Origin: Christiangramia sp. OXR-203 | GTDB lineage: Bacteria; Bacteroidota; Bacteroidia; Flavobacteriales; Flavobacteriaceae | Direction: 5' to 3' | Length of the DNA: 64,000 bases | Assembly (NCBI RefSeq): GCF_034372165.1 | Contig: NZ_CP139698.1 | Span: 1,488,001 to 1,552,000 of the forward strand | Part shown: positions 26,122 through 35,188 of the stretch, in pieces | How the letters are laid out: each line of letters begins with the position of its first letter | How positions within the stretch are numbered: position 1 is the stretch's first letter | The notes under the pieces: model-generated | Databases searched by the model: none | What the model was told of the DNA's origin: nothing | What the model saw: the letters and a program-made list of their open reading frames with translations, nothing else | Program-made: the position numbers and the translations under genes

Positions 26122-26836
26122 AGCTTATATCAACTGGAGCAGTGGAAAAGATGCTGCAATGTCTTTGTACTACGCCCGGAAGAACAGGGAGCTGCAAGTT
26201 GGAAAGCTGGTAACGAGTCTAAGTGCAGATGTTGATAGAGTTACCATGCACGGAGTGCGTAGAGAATTGCTGCTTCAACAGGCTCAATGCATCGGTATGG
26301 ATTTACAAATTATAGATCTTCCTGCTAATGCGGGAATGGAAACCTATAATCAGAAGATGGCTGAGGCTACAAATCAGTTAAAATCAGAAGATTTTTCTCA
26401 TGCGATTTTTGGCGATATATTCCTTGAGGATCTACGAACCTATCGTGAAGAGCAATTACAGAAAGCTAATGTTCAGGCGGTCTTTCCTTTATGGAAACTC
26501 AATACAAAGGAATTGATTCAGCAGTTTATAGATCTCAATTTTAAAGCAATCGTGGTTTGTACCAACTCCAAAGTGCTCGATGATTCTTTCTGCGGAAGAC
26601 TTATCGATAAAGAGTTTGTAAATGACTTACCCGAGAATGTTGATCCCTGTGGAGAAAACGGGGAATTTCACACCTTTGTTTACGACGGACCAATTTTCGA
26701 AAAACCTGTTAAGTTTGAAGTAGGAGAGAAGGTAAAGCGATCCTATTCTTCTGCGAAAGATGAAGATAATTGTCATAGCGATACTGAAAAATCCTGGGAT
26801 ACAGAATTTTGTTTTTGTGATCTTCTTCCGAAGTAA
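26114..26836 (+). CDS. Dph6-type ATP pyrophosphatase (diphthine--ammonia ligase-like)
   Basis: A 240-residue adenine-nucleotide alpha-hydrolase. The N-terminal PP-loop is SSGKDAAMSLYYA and the C-terminal family motif DPCGENGEFHTFVYDGP is characteristic of Dph6/MJ0570. Bacteria do not make diphthamide, so the substrate here is unknown; an amide-forming ATP-dependent reaction is likely. A Cys/His-rich tail (residues about 220-240) might bind metal. It is coupled to aroQ. Confidence 0.82.
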   Translation: MNKAYINWSSGKDAAMSLYYARKNRELQVGKLVTSLSADVDRVTMHGVRRELLLQQAQCIGMDLQIIDLPANAGMETYNQKMAEATNQLKSEDFSHAIFGDIFLEDLRTYREEQLQKANVQAVFPLWKLNTKELIQQFIDLNFKAIVVCTNSKVLDDSFCGRLIDKEFVNDLPENVDPCGENGEFHTFVYDGPIFEKPVKFEVGEKVKRSYSSAKDEDNCHSDTEKSWDTEFCFCDLLPK

Positions 26837-26945
26837 AATTTCCAAATAGTATCTATTTCGCTAAGCTGAATTTAACTTCAGTAGAAGCTAGAAATATGAT
26901 CATCGTGATTCTTTGTATAGTCTAGCATATATCGCATTAAAATAA

Positions 26946-26975
26946 AAAACCCGCCTTCATCTGAAAGCGGGTTTT
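26946..26975. terminator. bidirectional terminator between the Dph6-like gene and lpdA
   Basis: AAAACCCGC (26946-26954) pairs with GCGGGTTTT (26967-26975) and serves both converging genes. Confidence 0.85.
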
Positions 26976-26996
26976 AATATATAATATGTTTGCTTA

Positions 26997-28388
26997 TTAC
27001 AAGTGGATCACTTCATCGTAAGCAGCAGCTACAGCTTCCATTACCGCTTCACTCATCGTTGGGTGTGGGTGAACTGCTTTTAGTACTTCATGACCTGTAG
27101 TTTCAAGCTTTCTACCTAAAACCGCTTCTGCGATCATATCAGTTACTCCGGCACCAATCATATGGCAACCTAACCATTCACCATACTTAGCATCAAAGAT
27201 CACCTTAACGAAACCATCCTTCTTACCAGATGCGCTCGCTTTTCCTGAAGCTGAAAAAGGGAATTTCCCAATTTTCAATTCATAACCAGCTTCTTTTGCC
27301 TGCTTTTCAGTCATTCCAACTGAAGCAATTTCCGGAGTAGCATAAGTACATCCAGGAATGTTTCCGTAGTCAAGTGGTTCTACATCCATTCCTTTGATCT
27401 TTTCAACACAAAGAATCCCTTCCGCAGAAGCAACATGCGCCAGAGCTGGTCCGGCTACTACATCTCCAATTGCGTAAATTCCTGAAACATTTGTTTGATA
27501 AAAATCATTCACGAGAATCTTGTCCTTGTCTGTCTTGATCCCAAGATCTTCCAGGCCAATATTTTCGATATTAGTTTTAATTCCAACTGCAGAAAGTACT
27601 ATGTCTGCTTCCAGAGTTTCTTCTCCTTTTTTGGTCTTTACTTTAGCTTTTACTTTATCACCAGATTTCTCAACGCTTTCTACTGAAGAATTCGTCATTA
27701 CTTTGATGCCGGCTTTCTTGATGCTTCTTTCAAATTGCTTGGAAACTTCTTCATCCTCTAAAGGAACAACGTTAGGTAGATATTCCACCACCGTTACTTC
27801 TGTTCCCATAGAATTATAGAAGTGCGCGAATTCCACACCAATCGCTCCGGAGCCAACGACGATCATTTTCTTTGGCTGCTTTTTAAGAGTCATTGCTTCA
27901 CGGTAACCGATCACTGTTTTACCATCTTGCTTAAGATTTGGCAATTCTCTTGATCTTGCTCCAGTTGCAATGATGATATTATCTGCCTGGTATTCAGTTT
28001 TCTTGTCTTTACTGTCGGTAACCTCTACTTTTTTACCAGATTTAAGTTTACCATAACCTTCAAGAACATCAATTTTGTTCTTCTTCATTAAGAACTGAAC
28101 ACCTTTACTCATTCCATTGGCAACATCTCTGCTTCGTTTTACTACCGCATCAAAATCCTTATCTGGATTTTCAAGTTTTAAACCATAGTCTTCAGCATGT
28201 TTCAGGTATTCAAAAACTTCAGCACTTTTTAATAATGCTTTGGTTGGAATACATCCCCAGTTAAGACAAACTCCACCAAGACTTTCCTTCTCAACAATAG
28301 CGGTTTTGAAACCTAGTTGAGAAGCACGAATGGCAGTTACATATCCACCTGGGCCACTACCTAGAACTATAATATCATATTTAGTCAT
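26997..28388 (-). CDS. lpdA: dihydrolipoyl dehydrogenase (E3)
   Basis: A 463-residue flavoprotein that reoxidises lipoamide in the pyruvate and 2-oxoglutarate dehydrogenase and glycine-cleavage complexes. The FAD motif is GSGPGGYVTA, the redox-active disulfide is in GGVCLNWGCIPTKAL, the NAD motif is VVGSGAIGVEFA, and the His-Glu pair is in AVHPHPTMSEAVME at the dimer interface. It stands alone, not beside E1/E2 genes. Confidence 0.94.
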   Translation of the reverse strand: MTKYDIIVLGSGPGGYVTAIRASQLGFKTAIVEKESLGGVCLNWGCIPTKALLKSAEVFEYLKHAEDYGLKLENPDKDFDAVVKRSRDVANGMSKGVQFLMKKNKIDVLEGYGKLKSGKKVEVTDSKDKKTEYQADNIIIATGARSRELPNLKQDGKTVIGYREAMTLKKQPKKMIVVGSGAIGVEFAHFYNSMGTEVTVVEYLPNVVPLEDEEVSKQFERSIKKAGIKVMTNSSVESVEKSGDKVKAKVKTKKGEETLEADIVLSAVGIKTNIENIGLEDLGIKTDKDKILVNDFYQTNVSGIYAIGDVVAGPALAHVASAEGILCVEKIKGMDVEPLDYGNIPGCTYATPEIASVGMTEKQAKEAGYELKIGKFPFSASGKASASGKKDGFVKVIFDAKYGEWLGCHMIGAGVTDMIAEAVLGRKLETTGHEVLKAVHPHPTMSEAVMEAVAAAYDEVIHL

Positions 28389-28476
28389 ATTCAGAATATT
28401 TTGATTCGGTTAACGAAGTTGCGAATTTAAGGAATTTCAGCTTAAACTAAAAGCTGAGAAGACCCATTATAATATG

Positions 28477-28504
28477 AAAAAAGCCCATCAAATACTGATG
28501 GGCT
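28477..28504 (-). terminator. terminator of the collagen-like lipoprotein gene
   Basis: AGCCCATCA (28482-28490) pairs with TGATGGGCT (28496-28504). The A run at 28477-28481 is a U tract on the minus strand. Confidence 0.82.
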
Positions 28505-28535
28505 GTTGTTGTAAATTTGTAACTAGAACTTTAAA

Positions 28536-29075
28536 CTATTTAAGATCTAAACCGAAACGTTTCTGTACCTGCTCAAAATTTGAAAAATCAACATCTGCGT
28601 TGGCTTCAAACGTAGCAGATGGAAGAACTACAATTCTGAAGGTTTGATTTTCTGTAAATTGACTGCTAAGACCGCTCAAATCAAAATTCCCATCTATTAT
28701 TATTTCTATATCCGAAACAGTGTAATTAAAAACATACTGTATTGTTCCTTGATTCAGAAAGAAATTTTGAGGAATTTGGCTCCATGAATCTATAGTGCCA
28801 CCGTCCTCTGCATCTAAAATTTCCAAGCGATAAATTAAAACTGCATCTGATTCCGGTTCGAATGTAGCCACTTCGTCTGGAATGTCAAATACTTGTGAGT
28901 AATAATTGACATCGGCTAAATACTCAAAATCAATTGTTCTTTCATAAGTATATCCAAGACCATCCAGCCCATCTACACCATCCTGTCCCGGAGGTCCTGG
29001 AGGTCCAACTTCACCGTCTGAAGAACATGCGACGATCGTACTTGCTATTAAAATAAGTGATAGTAATTTTTTCAT
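28536..29075 (-). CDS. lipoprotein with a short collagen-like tract
   Basis: A 179-residue lipoprotein (lipobox TIVACS). A Gly-X-Y tract GPPGPPGQDGVDGLDGLG follows within ten residues of the lipidated cysteine, then a beta-rich domain of about 135 residues. In Bacteroidetes such tracts often act as stiff spacers holding a domain off the membrane. It is downstream of the msrB pair but 16 bases away and may share their transcript. Confidence 0.8.
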   Translation of the reverse strand: MKKLLSLILIASTIVACSSDGEVGPPGPPGQDGVDGLDGLGYTYERTIDFEYLADVNYYSQVFDIPDEVATFEPESDAVLIYRLEILDAEDGGTIDSWSQIPQNFFLNQGTIQYVFNYTVSDIEIIIDGNFDLSGLSSQFTENQTFRIVVLPSATFEANADVDFSNFEQVQKRFGLDLK

Positions 29076-29091
29076 GATAAATTGGATTTAG

Positions 29092-29484
29092 TTATTGATT
29101 AAAGTTGATGCTGGCCGAATTCACGCAAAAGCGCTGGCCGGTCTCTGTAGGACCATCATCAAAAACGTGGCCAAGATGGCTTCCGCAGTTAGAACAAAGG
29201 ATTTCAGTGCGTATCATTCCAAATGTTCTATCCTGAATATACTCTACTTTTCCATCAATCGCATTGTCGAAACTTGGCCATCCACATCCACTTTCAAATT
29301 TTGCATCACTCTCAAATAATTGCTCTCCGCAGGCCGCACACTGATAGTCACCATCTTCAAAATGAAGATTGTACTCACCAGTATGCGGTGCTTCAGTTCC
29401 TTTTCCTCTTAAAACTCTATACTGCTCAGGAGAAAGTTTTTCTTTCCACTCCTCTTCAGTCTTTTCTATATTATACTTCTTCAT
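29092..29484 (-). CDS. msrB: peptide-methionine (R)-S-oxide reductase, cytoplasmic
   Basis: A 130-residue MsrB. Start ATG 29484 (MKKYNIEKTEEEWKEKL) gives the normal family length; the longer frame to 29616 adds unrelated residues from within the neighbouring msrB. Zinc is held by the CAACG and CSNCG pairs and the catalytic cysteine is in RFCVNSASINF. GWPSFD and GSHLGHVFDDGP are present. No signal peptide, so it works in the cytoplasm. It starts five bases after the exported MsrB. Confidence 0.9.
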   Translation of the reverse strand: MKKYNIEKTEEEWKEKLSPEQYRVLRGKGTEAPHTGEYNLHFEDGDYQCAACGEQLFESDAKFESGCGWPSFDNAIDGKVEYIQDRTFGMIRTEILCSNCGSHLGHVFDDGPTETGQRFCVNSASINFNQ

Positions 29485-29488
29485 ATTA

Positions 29489-29977
29489 TTACTTTTTTGG
29501 TTCGAAGTCCATAGCGACTCCGTTGATACAATGTCTTTTTCCCGTAGTTTCTCTGGGACCATCATTAAAAACATGACCAAGATGTCCACCACACTTAGCA
29601 CAATGCACTTCATCACGCTGGTAACCTAATTTAGAATCACTTCCATAGGCAACACCGCCTTCGATCGCACGATCAAAACTTGGCCATCCGGTACCGCTTT
29701 CAAATTTGTGCTCATTCTCGTATAATTCATTTCCACAAGCAGCGCACACGAAGATCCCAGGTTCTTTAATATCCAGTAGATCACTACTATAAGGTCTTTC
29801 TGTTGCCGCCTCTCTCAAAACTGCATACTCCTGTGAAGTTAATTCTGCTTTCCATTCCTCTTTGGACTTGGTTACTTCGTAGGATTTGGAACTTTCCTTA
29901 GTAGAATCTTTCTGTGCATTTCCGTTACAACTAAACAGAAACGTGGCCATTAGGCTTAGTATTAAAAACTTTTTCAT
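29489..29977 (-). CDS. msrB: peptide-methionine (R)-S-oxide reductase, lipoprotein form
   Basis: A 162-residue MsrB with a lipoprotein signal (ATFLFSCNG). The same zinc pairs (CAACG, CAKCG) and catalytic cysteine (RHCINGVAMDF) are present. It would repair oxidised methionine in the periplasm or at the outer membrane. It and the cytoplasmic copy form a tandem pair from an old duplication, as their sequences are clearly diverged. Confidence 0.9.
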   Translation of the reverse strand: MKKFLILSLMATFLFSCNGNAQKDSTKESSKSYEVTKSKEEWKAELTSQEYAVLREAATERPYSSDLLDIKEPGIFVCAACGNELYENEHKFESGTGWPSFDRAIEGGVAYGSDSKLGYQRDEVHCAKCGGHLGHVFNDGPRETTGKRHCINGVAMDFEPKK

Positions 29978-30004
29978 CTTTTAATTTTTTCTTTAAAATT
30001 ACAA

Positions 30005-30877
30005 TTATTGTGCCGCTATAAAACTTGTAATTTTGTTAATTACTTCAGGATTACCTAGTATCCTGCGGTGTCCAAGGTTTTCGGTGATCATCAATTCACT
30101 ATTCTCCAGAACCTCATCAATCTCGTAAGCCGAATTCACTTCAACATCCACATCATGTTCGTCGTGAATAATAAGAGTAGGAGTAAACACTTCTTTGGCA
30201 GACTCTGCACCAGAAAGTGCGTCCATATCCTGTTTAAATTTATTGTCCAGATATGCTTTCATCTTCCTAGCAACCTTATCGTTCATTTTCATGTTAGCAG
30301 CAAAGTTTTTAGTGATCTCGGTAACGTTATTTGCCGTTCCAATCAATATTAGCTTGTTGGTTTTTAATCCATCCTTTATAGCTCTAAGAGATGACATACC
30401 TCCAAGAGAATGTCCGATTACAGCTTCAAATGGACCATACTTATTATCCAGAAATTTTACAGCTTCAATAAAGAAAGGCATCATGCTCATTTTCCCGTCG
30501 GCTTTTCCATGTCCTGGAGCATCAAAGCTTATCGTTTGATAGCCCATTACTTTTAATGCTGAAGCAATTTTAGCCAGCTGAGTTCCCCGGCCGCTCCAGC
30601 CATGAACAAGCAGAACTTTCTTACTTGACTTTCCATATTTGTAGGTCACGATTTCTCGGTTCACTGAAGGAACTATTACCTTTTCCTGTTCTGTGTTTTC
30701 ATCCATTTCCTTTTCTCTCTCCGGAAGTTTATAACGGAAAGGAGTAAGAAATAGCTTCGCCGCAAATCTGCTGGCCAGAAACGGACTTACTTTCGTTAGA
30801 ATTTGGGATGTAGTTAGAATATACTGCGGAACCAATAGTCTTTGAACCGGTATGCTGTCTTTAGTATTTTGAGTCAT
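30005..30877 (-). CDS. alpha/beta hydrolase
   Basis: A 290-residue alpha/beta-hydrolase fold protein. The oxyanion region is LVHGWSGRGTQ, the nucleophile elbow is GHSLGG and the catalytic His is in ENLGHRRIL. The acid Asp is probably in IIHDEHDVDV. An N-terminal helix-rich stretch lacks a signal peptide. It is an esterase- or lipase-like enzyme of unknown substrate. Confidence 0.82.
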   Translation of the reverse strand: MTQNTKDSIPVQRLLVPQYILTTSQILTKVSPFLASRFAAKLFLTPFRYKLPEREKEMDENTEQEKVIVPSVNREIVTYKYGKSSKKVLLVHGWSGRGTQLAKIASALKVMGYQTISFDAPGHGKADGKMSMMPFFIEAVKFLDNKYGPFEAVIGHSLGGMSSLRAIKDGLKTNKLILIGTANNVTEITKNFAANMKMNDKVARKMKAYLDNKFKQDMDALSGAESAKEVFTPTLIIHDEHDVDVEVNSAYEIDEVLENSELMITENLGHRRILGNPEVINKITSFIAAQ

Positions 30878-31063
30878 TTTGGGTGCGTTCTGGTCGTGAG
30901 TCGGCTTTCATACGTTGTTTGTAATATGCTTTGAAAGCCTTGTGAATACTGCAAATATCAACAATGGTATTGTTTTTGAAACTGCTTTTATTGTTAAATC
31001 ATACTTAATTCAACTCGAGCAGGTTTGCTGCTTTTGTACTTTTAGGTATCAAAAACCAACGAT

Positions 31064-31885
31064 ATGAAAATTAAGAATGCCTTATTAGGTTTAAGTGTAC
31101 TGCTTATGGTGGTCTCATGTAAGACTAATCCATTTACTGGAGAGAAAAATTTGAACTTTGTCTCCAATGATCAATTGTTCCCAACTTCTTTTGAACAATA
31201 CAATCAATTTCTGAACGAAGCCGAAGTCGTGAATAATACGGAAGAATCCAGAAAGGTTAAAAGACTAGGAGAAGATATTGTAACTGCTGCTGAAAGATAT
31301 TTGAACGCCAACGGTTACCAGGGTTTTATGAATGACTTTAAATGGGAGTTCAATCTTGTAAAAGATGATCAGGCCAACGCTTTTGCTATGCCTGGTGGAA
31401 AAGTTGTCGTTTATACAGGTATTTTGGATGAAGCTCAGAATACAAATGGTCTCGCTACAATCATGGCTCATGAGATCGCCCATGCACTTGCAGATCACGG
31501 TGCTCAAAGAATGAGTGCAGCTCAATTACAACAATTAGGAGCAGTAGCTGGAACAGTAGCTGTTAGTGGTCGTAGTGAAAGTACGCAACAAATTTTTGCT
31601 CAGGCATATGGATTAGGTACGACAGTAGGAGTAATGCTCCCTTTTAGCAGAAGTCATGAGTCTGAAGCTGATAGAATTGGGTTAACACTTATGGCAATTG
31701 CTGGTTACGATCCTAGGGAAGCTCCTGAATTATGGAAAAGAATGCAAGCTAATAGTGGCGGGCAGGCTCCACCAGAATTTTTGAGTACTCACCCTTCGAA
31801 TGCAACAAGGATCAACAATTTAACTCAGTGGGCTCCTGAAGCTATTGCTGAAGCGAAAAAATACGGATCTACTACTTTTAAATAA
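31064..31885 (+). CDS. M48 family metallopeptidase, lipoprotein
   Basis: A 273-residue periplasmic zinc protease of the LoiP/BepA type, lacking the TPR part of BepA. It has lipobox LMVVSCK, zinc motif MAHEIAHALADHG and third ligand Glu in SRSHESEADRIGL. These proteases handle misfolded outer-membrane proteins. The active site is complete. It is a single gene with its own terminator. Confidence 0.9.
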   Translation: MKIKNALLGLSVLLMVVSCKTNPFTGEKNLNFVSNDQLFPTSFEQYNQFLNEAEVVNNTEESRKVKRLGEDIVTAAERYLNANGYQGFMNDFKWEFNLVKDDQANAFAMPGGKVVVYTGILDEAQNTNGLATIMAHEIAHALADHGAQRMSAAQLQQLGAVAGTVAVSGRSESTQQIFAQAYGLGTTVGVMLPFSRSHESEADRIGLTLMAIAGYDPREAPELWKRMQANSGGQAPPEFLSTHPSNATRINNLTQWAPEAIAEAKKYGSTTFK

Positions 31886-31906
31886 GTTATCTTAAAATTA
31901 AAATTG

Positions 31907-31935
31907 AAAAGCCACCGGTCTCGGTGGCTTTTTCT
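31907..31935 (+). terminator. terminator of the M48 peptidase gene
   Basis: AGCCACCG (31910-31917) pairs with CGGTGGCT (31922-31929), with a 4-base loop and a T run. Confidence 0.88.
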
Positions 31936-31946
31936 ATTTTTAGTGC

Positions 31947-33269
31947 ATGAAGCAATTACCTAAAGGCAGCAAAAAGCTAATTCACGCATGGGCTTTTTAT
32001 GATTGGGCCAATTCAGTTTATAGTCTGGTTATCTCCTCGGCAATATTTCCAATATTTTATGGTGCCCTAACGATCGTAAAGGATTCCGAAGGGAATATCA
32101 TCAGCGATACGGTTAGCTTTTTAGGTTTCAACTGGAATAATGATACTCTAATTAGTTACGTTACAGCCGCTGCATTTCTTGTGGTTAGTTTTCTTAGTCC
32201 ATTTCTGTCTGGTATTGCCGATTATGTTGGAAACAAAAAGAACTTCCTGAAATTCTTCTGTTATCTCGGAGCCGTATCCTGCATAGGTTTGTTCTGGTTC
32301 AATCTTGAGAATCTCTGGTTCGGCTTGCTTTGCTACTTTCTTGCACTTATTGGATTTTGGTCCAGCCTGGTGTTCTATAATTCATACCTGCCAGATATCG
32401 CCTTTAATGATCAACAGGATAAAGCAAGTGCGAAGGGATTTTCCCTTGGCTATTTGGGTAGCGTGATACTACTTGTGCTTTGCCTAATCATGATCTTGAA
32501 ATACGAATGGTTTGGCTTTGAAGATGAAGGTTTGCCTACACGACTTTCTTTCGTACTTACGGGAATCTGGTGGATCGCCTTTAGTCAGTATACCTATTAT
32601 TATCTTCCAAAAGGTAATAAAAAAGCTCGACTTACAAAGAATGTACTATTCAACGGGTTCAAGGAATTGAAAGGTATCTGGTTTAAGATCAATCAGAATA
32701 AACAATTGAAGCGCTATTTAGTGGCATTCTTTGTTTACAGTATGGCTGTTCAAACTATTATGTTGATCGCGACTTATTTTGGGATCGAAGAACTGGAATG
32801 GGGAGAACAGGATGCAACTACAGGTTTGATCATAAGTATTTTGCTAATTCAGCTTGTAGCGGTGCTTGGAGCTTTTTTAACCTCGCGACTAGCCATTAAA
32901 TATGGAGATGTTAAGATCCTGATTTTTATCAACCTGATTTGGATAGCAATTTGTGGGTATGCTTATTTTATTACAACTCCGCAACAATTTTATGTAGCAG
33001 CAGCTTCAGTAGGTTTGGTTATGGGTGGGATCCAATCACTATCAAGATCTACTTATTCCAAAATGTTACCAGAGAATGCTGTAGACACTGCCAGTTATTT
33101 TAGTTTTTACGATGTAGCAGAAAAGATCGGGATCGTGATCGGGATGTTCATGTATGGTTTGGTAGCTCAAATTACTGGTAGTATTAGAAGTTCAATTCTT
33201 TTCCTGGTAGTCTTCTTTATTGCCGGAGTATTTTTATTAATGCGTGTACCTAAAAAGCATCCAAAATAA
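31947..33269 (+). CDS. MFS transporter, UMF1/Atg22-like
   Basis: A 440-residue inner-membrane transporter with about 12 hydrophobic segments. It has the UMF1-family opening HAWAFYDWANSVYSLVI and QSLSRSTYSKMLPE in the second half. Relatives in yeast export amino acids from the vacuole; bacterial substrates are mostly unknown. It begins 62 bases after the M48 gene, beyond a terminator. Confidence 0.85.
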   Translation: MKQLPKGSKKLIHAWAFYDWANSVYSLVISSAIFPIFYGALTIVKDSEGNIISDTVSFLGFNWNNDTLISYVTAAAFLVVSFLSPFLSGIADYVGNKKNFLKFFCYLGAVSCIGLFWFNLENLWFGLLCYFLALIGFWSSLVFYNSYLPDIAFNDQQDKASAKGFSLGYLGSVILLVLCLIMILKYEWFGFEDEGLPTRLSFVLTGIWWIAFSQYTYYYLPKGNKKARLTKNVLFNGFKELKGIWFKINQNKQLKRYLVAFFVYSMAVQTIMLIATYFGIEELEWGEQDATTGLIISILLIQLVAVLGAFLTSRLAIKYGDVKILIFINLIWIAICGYAYFITTPQQFYVAAASVGLVMGGIQSLSRSTYSKMLPENAVDTASYFSFYDVAEKIGIVIGMFMYGLVAQITGSIRSSILFLVVFFIAGVFLLMRVPKKHPK

Positions 33270-33293
33270 AAAACCTGCCAGAAGACAGGTTTT
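33269..33293. terminator. bidirectional terminator between the MFS gene and the solenoid operon
   Basis: AAAACCTG (33270-33277) pairs with CAGGTTTT (33286-33293) for converging transcripts. Confidence 0.8.
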
Positions 33294-33318
33294 AATATTA
33301 CAGCAATTTTAATACTTA

Positions 33319-34041
33319 TTAGTAGCTGGAAACACTTCCGGAACCATTCGTTTTAAAACTTTGTTTTTCCGGATCACCTTTGTATACTATATCTCCTGAG
33401 CCACTCACATTTGCTTTCAAACTTGAAGAAGCGTAAACCATAACATCCCCTGAACCGGAAACTCTTGCTTCAACATTTTTGGCTCTCAAATCGAATGCGT
33501 CAAAATCACCGCTTCCGGTTACGTTACATTCAAAATTGTCACTACTACCTTTGATCTTAATGTCACCCGACCCGGTTACATGACCTTTCAAATAATTTGT
33601 TTGTATATCCAGAACCATATCTCCAGATCCTGTAACACTCACGCTCAATCTTTCTTCTGAAAGTTGATCCTGTGTCCAGATATCCCCGCTTCCAGTAAGC
33701 GAAATGTCATTCACACTTTTTACGGGAACAGTAATGAGCAGATCTTTTCTAGTCTGAAGGTTAACGCCTTTTTCTGTAGAAATTTTAAGCGTACCATTTT
33801 TTACTTCCGTAAGTATATATTCCTGAAGATTACTTTCTGCAGCAACTTTGATATTTCCTTCAGTTCCCGAAACTAATTTTACGTTCATGGATCCAACCAC
33901 ATGAATTTTTTCATATTCTGAAGTATTCCTGGTTTCAGTTACCATATCTCCGTTTCCACGAATTTTTTTACTGCCCCATTGTGCGTGGGCAGAGGTGAAG
34001 GCAAGAAGGAAGAAGGTTGATAGTAATAGTGCTTTTTTCAT
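33319..34041 (-). CDS. head-GIN (DUF2807) beta-solenoid protein
   Basis: A 240-residue exported protein with a signal peptide ending SAHA. The domain is built from short repeats with GSGD at each turn (LTGSGDIW, VTGSGDMV, VTGSGDIK, VTGSGDFD, VSGSGDVM, VSGSGDIV), which predicts a right-handed beta-helix as in DUF2807. Function is unknown; such proteins accompany ECF sigma factors in Bacteroidetes. It is the last gene of the sigma operon. Confidence 0.85.
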   Translation of the reverse strand: MKKALLLSTFFLLAFTSAHAQWGSKKIRGNGDMVTETRNTSEYEKIHVVGSMNVKLVSGTEGNIKVAAESNLQEYILTEVKNGTLKISTEKGVNLQTRKDLLITVPVKSVNDISLTGSGDIWTQDQLSEERLSVSVTGSGDMVLDIQTNYLKGHVTGSGDIKIKGSSDNFECNVTGSGDFDAFDLRAKNVEARVSGSGDVMVYASSSLKANVSGSGDIVYKGDPEKQSFKTNGSGSVSSY

Positions 34042-34066
34042 AATAGTTATTTTAATTGATGATTAA

Positions 34067-35188
34067 TTATTCTTTGCTAAATTTTACGCTTCCATAACTA
34101 GTCGAAATATCGATCCTTGCTCCAGAACCAGAACCATAGTTTCCGGAGATGGATTTACTAGTGTTTTTTTCATTGGTACGGCGAACATCCAAACCATCTG
34201 TTCCGTTAATGCCGCCATAACTGGTCTTTACGTCAAAACTGAACGTCATTTCCCGATCATAGCCCAAATGAACACCAGCATAATCGGTGTCAATATTCAC
34301 AGATTTGGTACCATTTACTATTTTTTCGATATGCAAAGATCCATAATCAAGATTGATGTCTGCAGAAGTGAATATCCTGTCTACTTTGGTTGTTAAGTAA
34401 TCTCCATTCCCAATGAGGACCTTTACTTTGTTGATCTCAATACTTCCATAATCACAGTTAAAATCAAGTTTGGTCACTTTCCGAATTCGGGACTTGGTAT
34501 AATCTGCATTTACCAATAATTCTTCGGCTTCTCCAATTTCATAATCTGAATAGTCCGCATCAATTTCAGCATTGGTAACAAATCCAATTCGGCTGCTTCT
34601 GCTATAATCAAAATTCAGAATATTAGAGCGGCCATTTAACTCACCAACGTCTATCTTTCCGTAGTCACAATTGATATCAGTATTCCCAAAAGTTTTGTCG
34701 ATGTAGATTCCGCCGTAATTATTATCGAGAGTAAGATTGTTGTTCTCCGGAGCGCGAATCACGTAATTCACTTCCATGTTCACATTGTCGAATCCATCAA
34801 AAATATTCTTCCACCAGGACCTGTTTTCCTTAGAGAATTTGGTAGTTGCCGTCACTCCTGAAGAATTCTGTTCAAATTCCACTCGTATATCATTGAGTTT
34901 GTCTTCCACATCATCCTCATCGTTCCCATTGGTTTTGATGGTAACCTCAATAAGAACCCGATCTTCTTTCCAGGTCACAATATCGATGTTCCCGTAACTA
35001 TTGTTAATATTGAGATCACCATTCGTCTTTACGTCAAATTCCTTCCTTATCGTCTTTTTTCGGGTGTGTTTGGCTTCTTCAATAACAGATGCTTCAGTCG
35101 TAATTTCAGGCTCTGTGCATTTGCTTTCAGGGTACATGTTGGTAACGAGCACCATGAGGAATAGGATGCTAGATAGTATTGCTTTCAT
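34067..35188 (-). CDS. DUF4097-like beta-solenoid protein
   Basis: A 373-residue protein with a signal peptide and a long series of about 20-residue repeats carrying a DYG/NYG-type turn (NNSYGNIDIV, DNNYGGIYID, NCDYGKIDV, NCDYGSIEIN, NLDYGSLHIE, KTSYGGING, STSYGSVKF). The regular spacing predicts a beta-helix. It overlaps the putative anti-sigma gene by 20 bases. It is probably periplasmic or surface-exposed and controlled by the sigma factor upstream. Confidence 0.75.
   Translation of the reverse strand: MKAILSSILFLMVLVTNMYPESKCTEPEITTEASVIEEAKHTRKKTIRKEFDVKTNGDLNINNSYGNIDIVTWKEDRVLIEVTIKTNGNDEDDVEDKLNDIRVEFEQNSSGVTATTKFSKENRSWWKNIFDGFDNVNMEVNYVIRAPENNNLTLDNNYGGIYIDKTFGNTDINCDYGKIDVGELNGRSNILNFDYSRSSRIGFVTNAEIDADYSDYEIGEAEELLVNADYTKSRIRKVTKLDFNCDYGSIEINKVKVLIGNGDYLTTKVDRIFTSADINLDYGSLHIEKIVNGTKSVNIDTDYAGVHLGYDREMTFSFDVKTSYGGINGTDGLDVRRTNEKNTSKSISGNYGSGSGARIDISTSYGSVKFSKE

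Noticed and set aside
29485-29616. Longer start of the cytoplasmic msrB
   Set aside because: The extra residues lie inside the neighbouring msrB gene in another frame and do not match the family.
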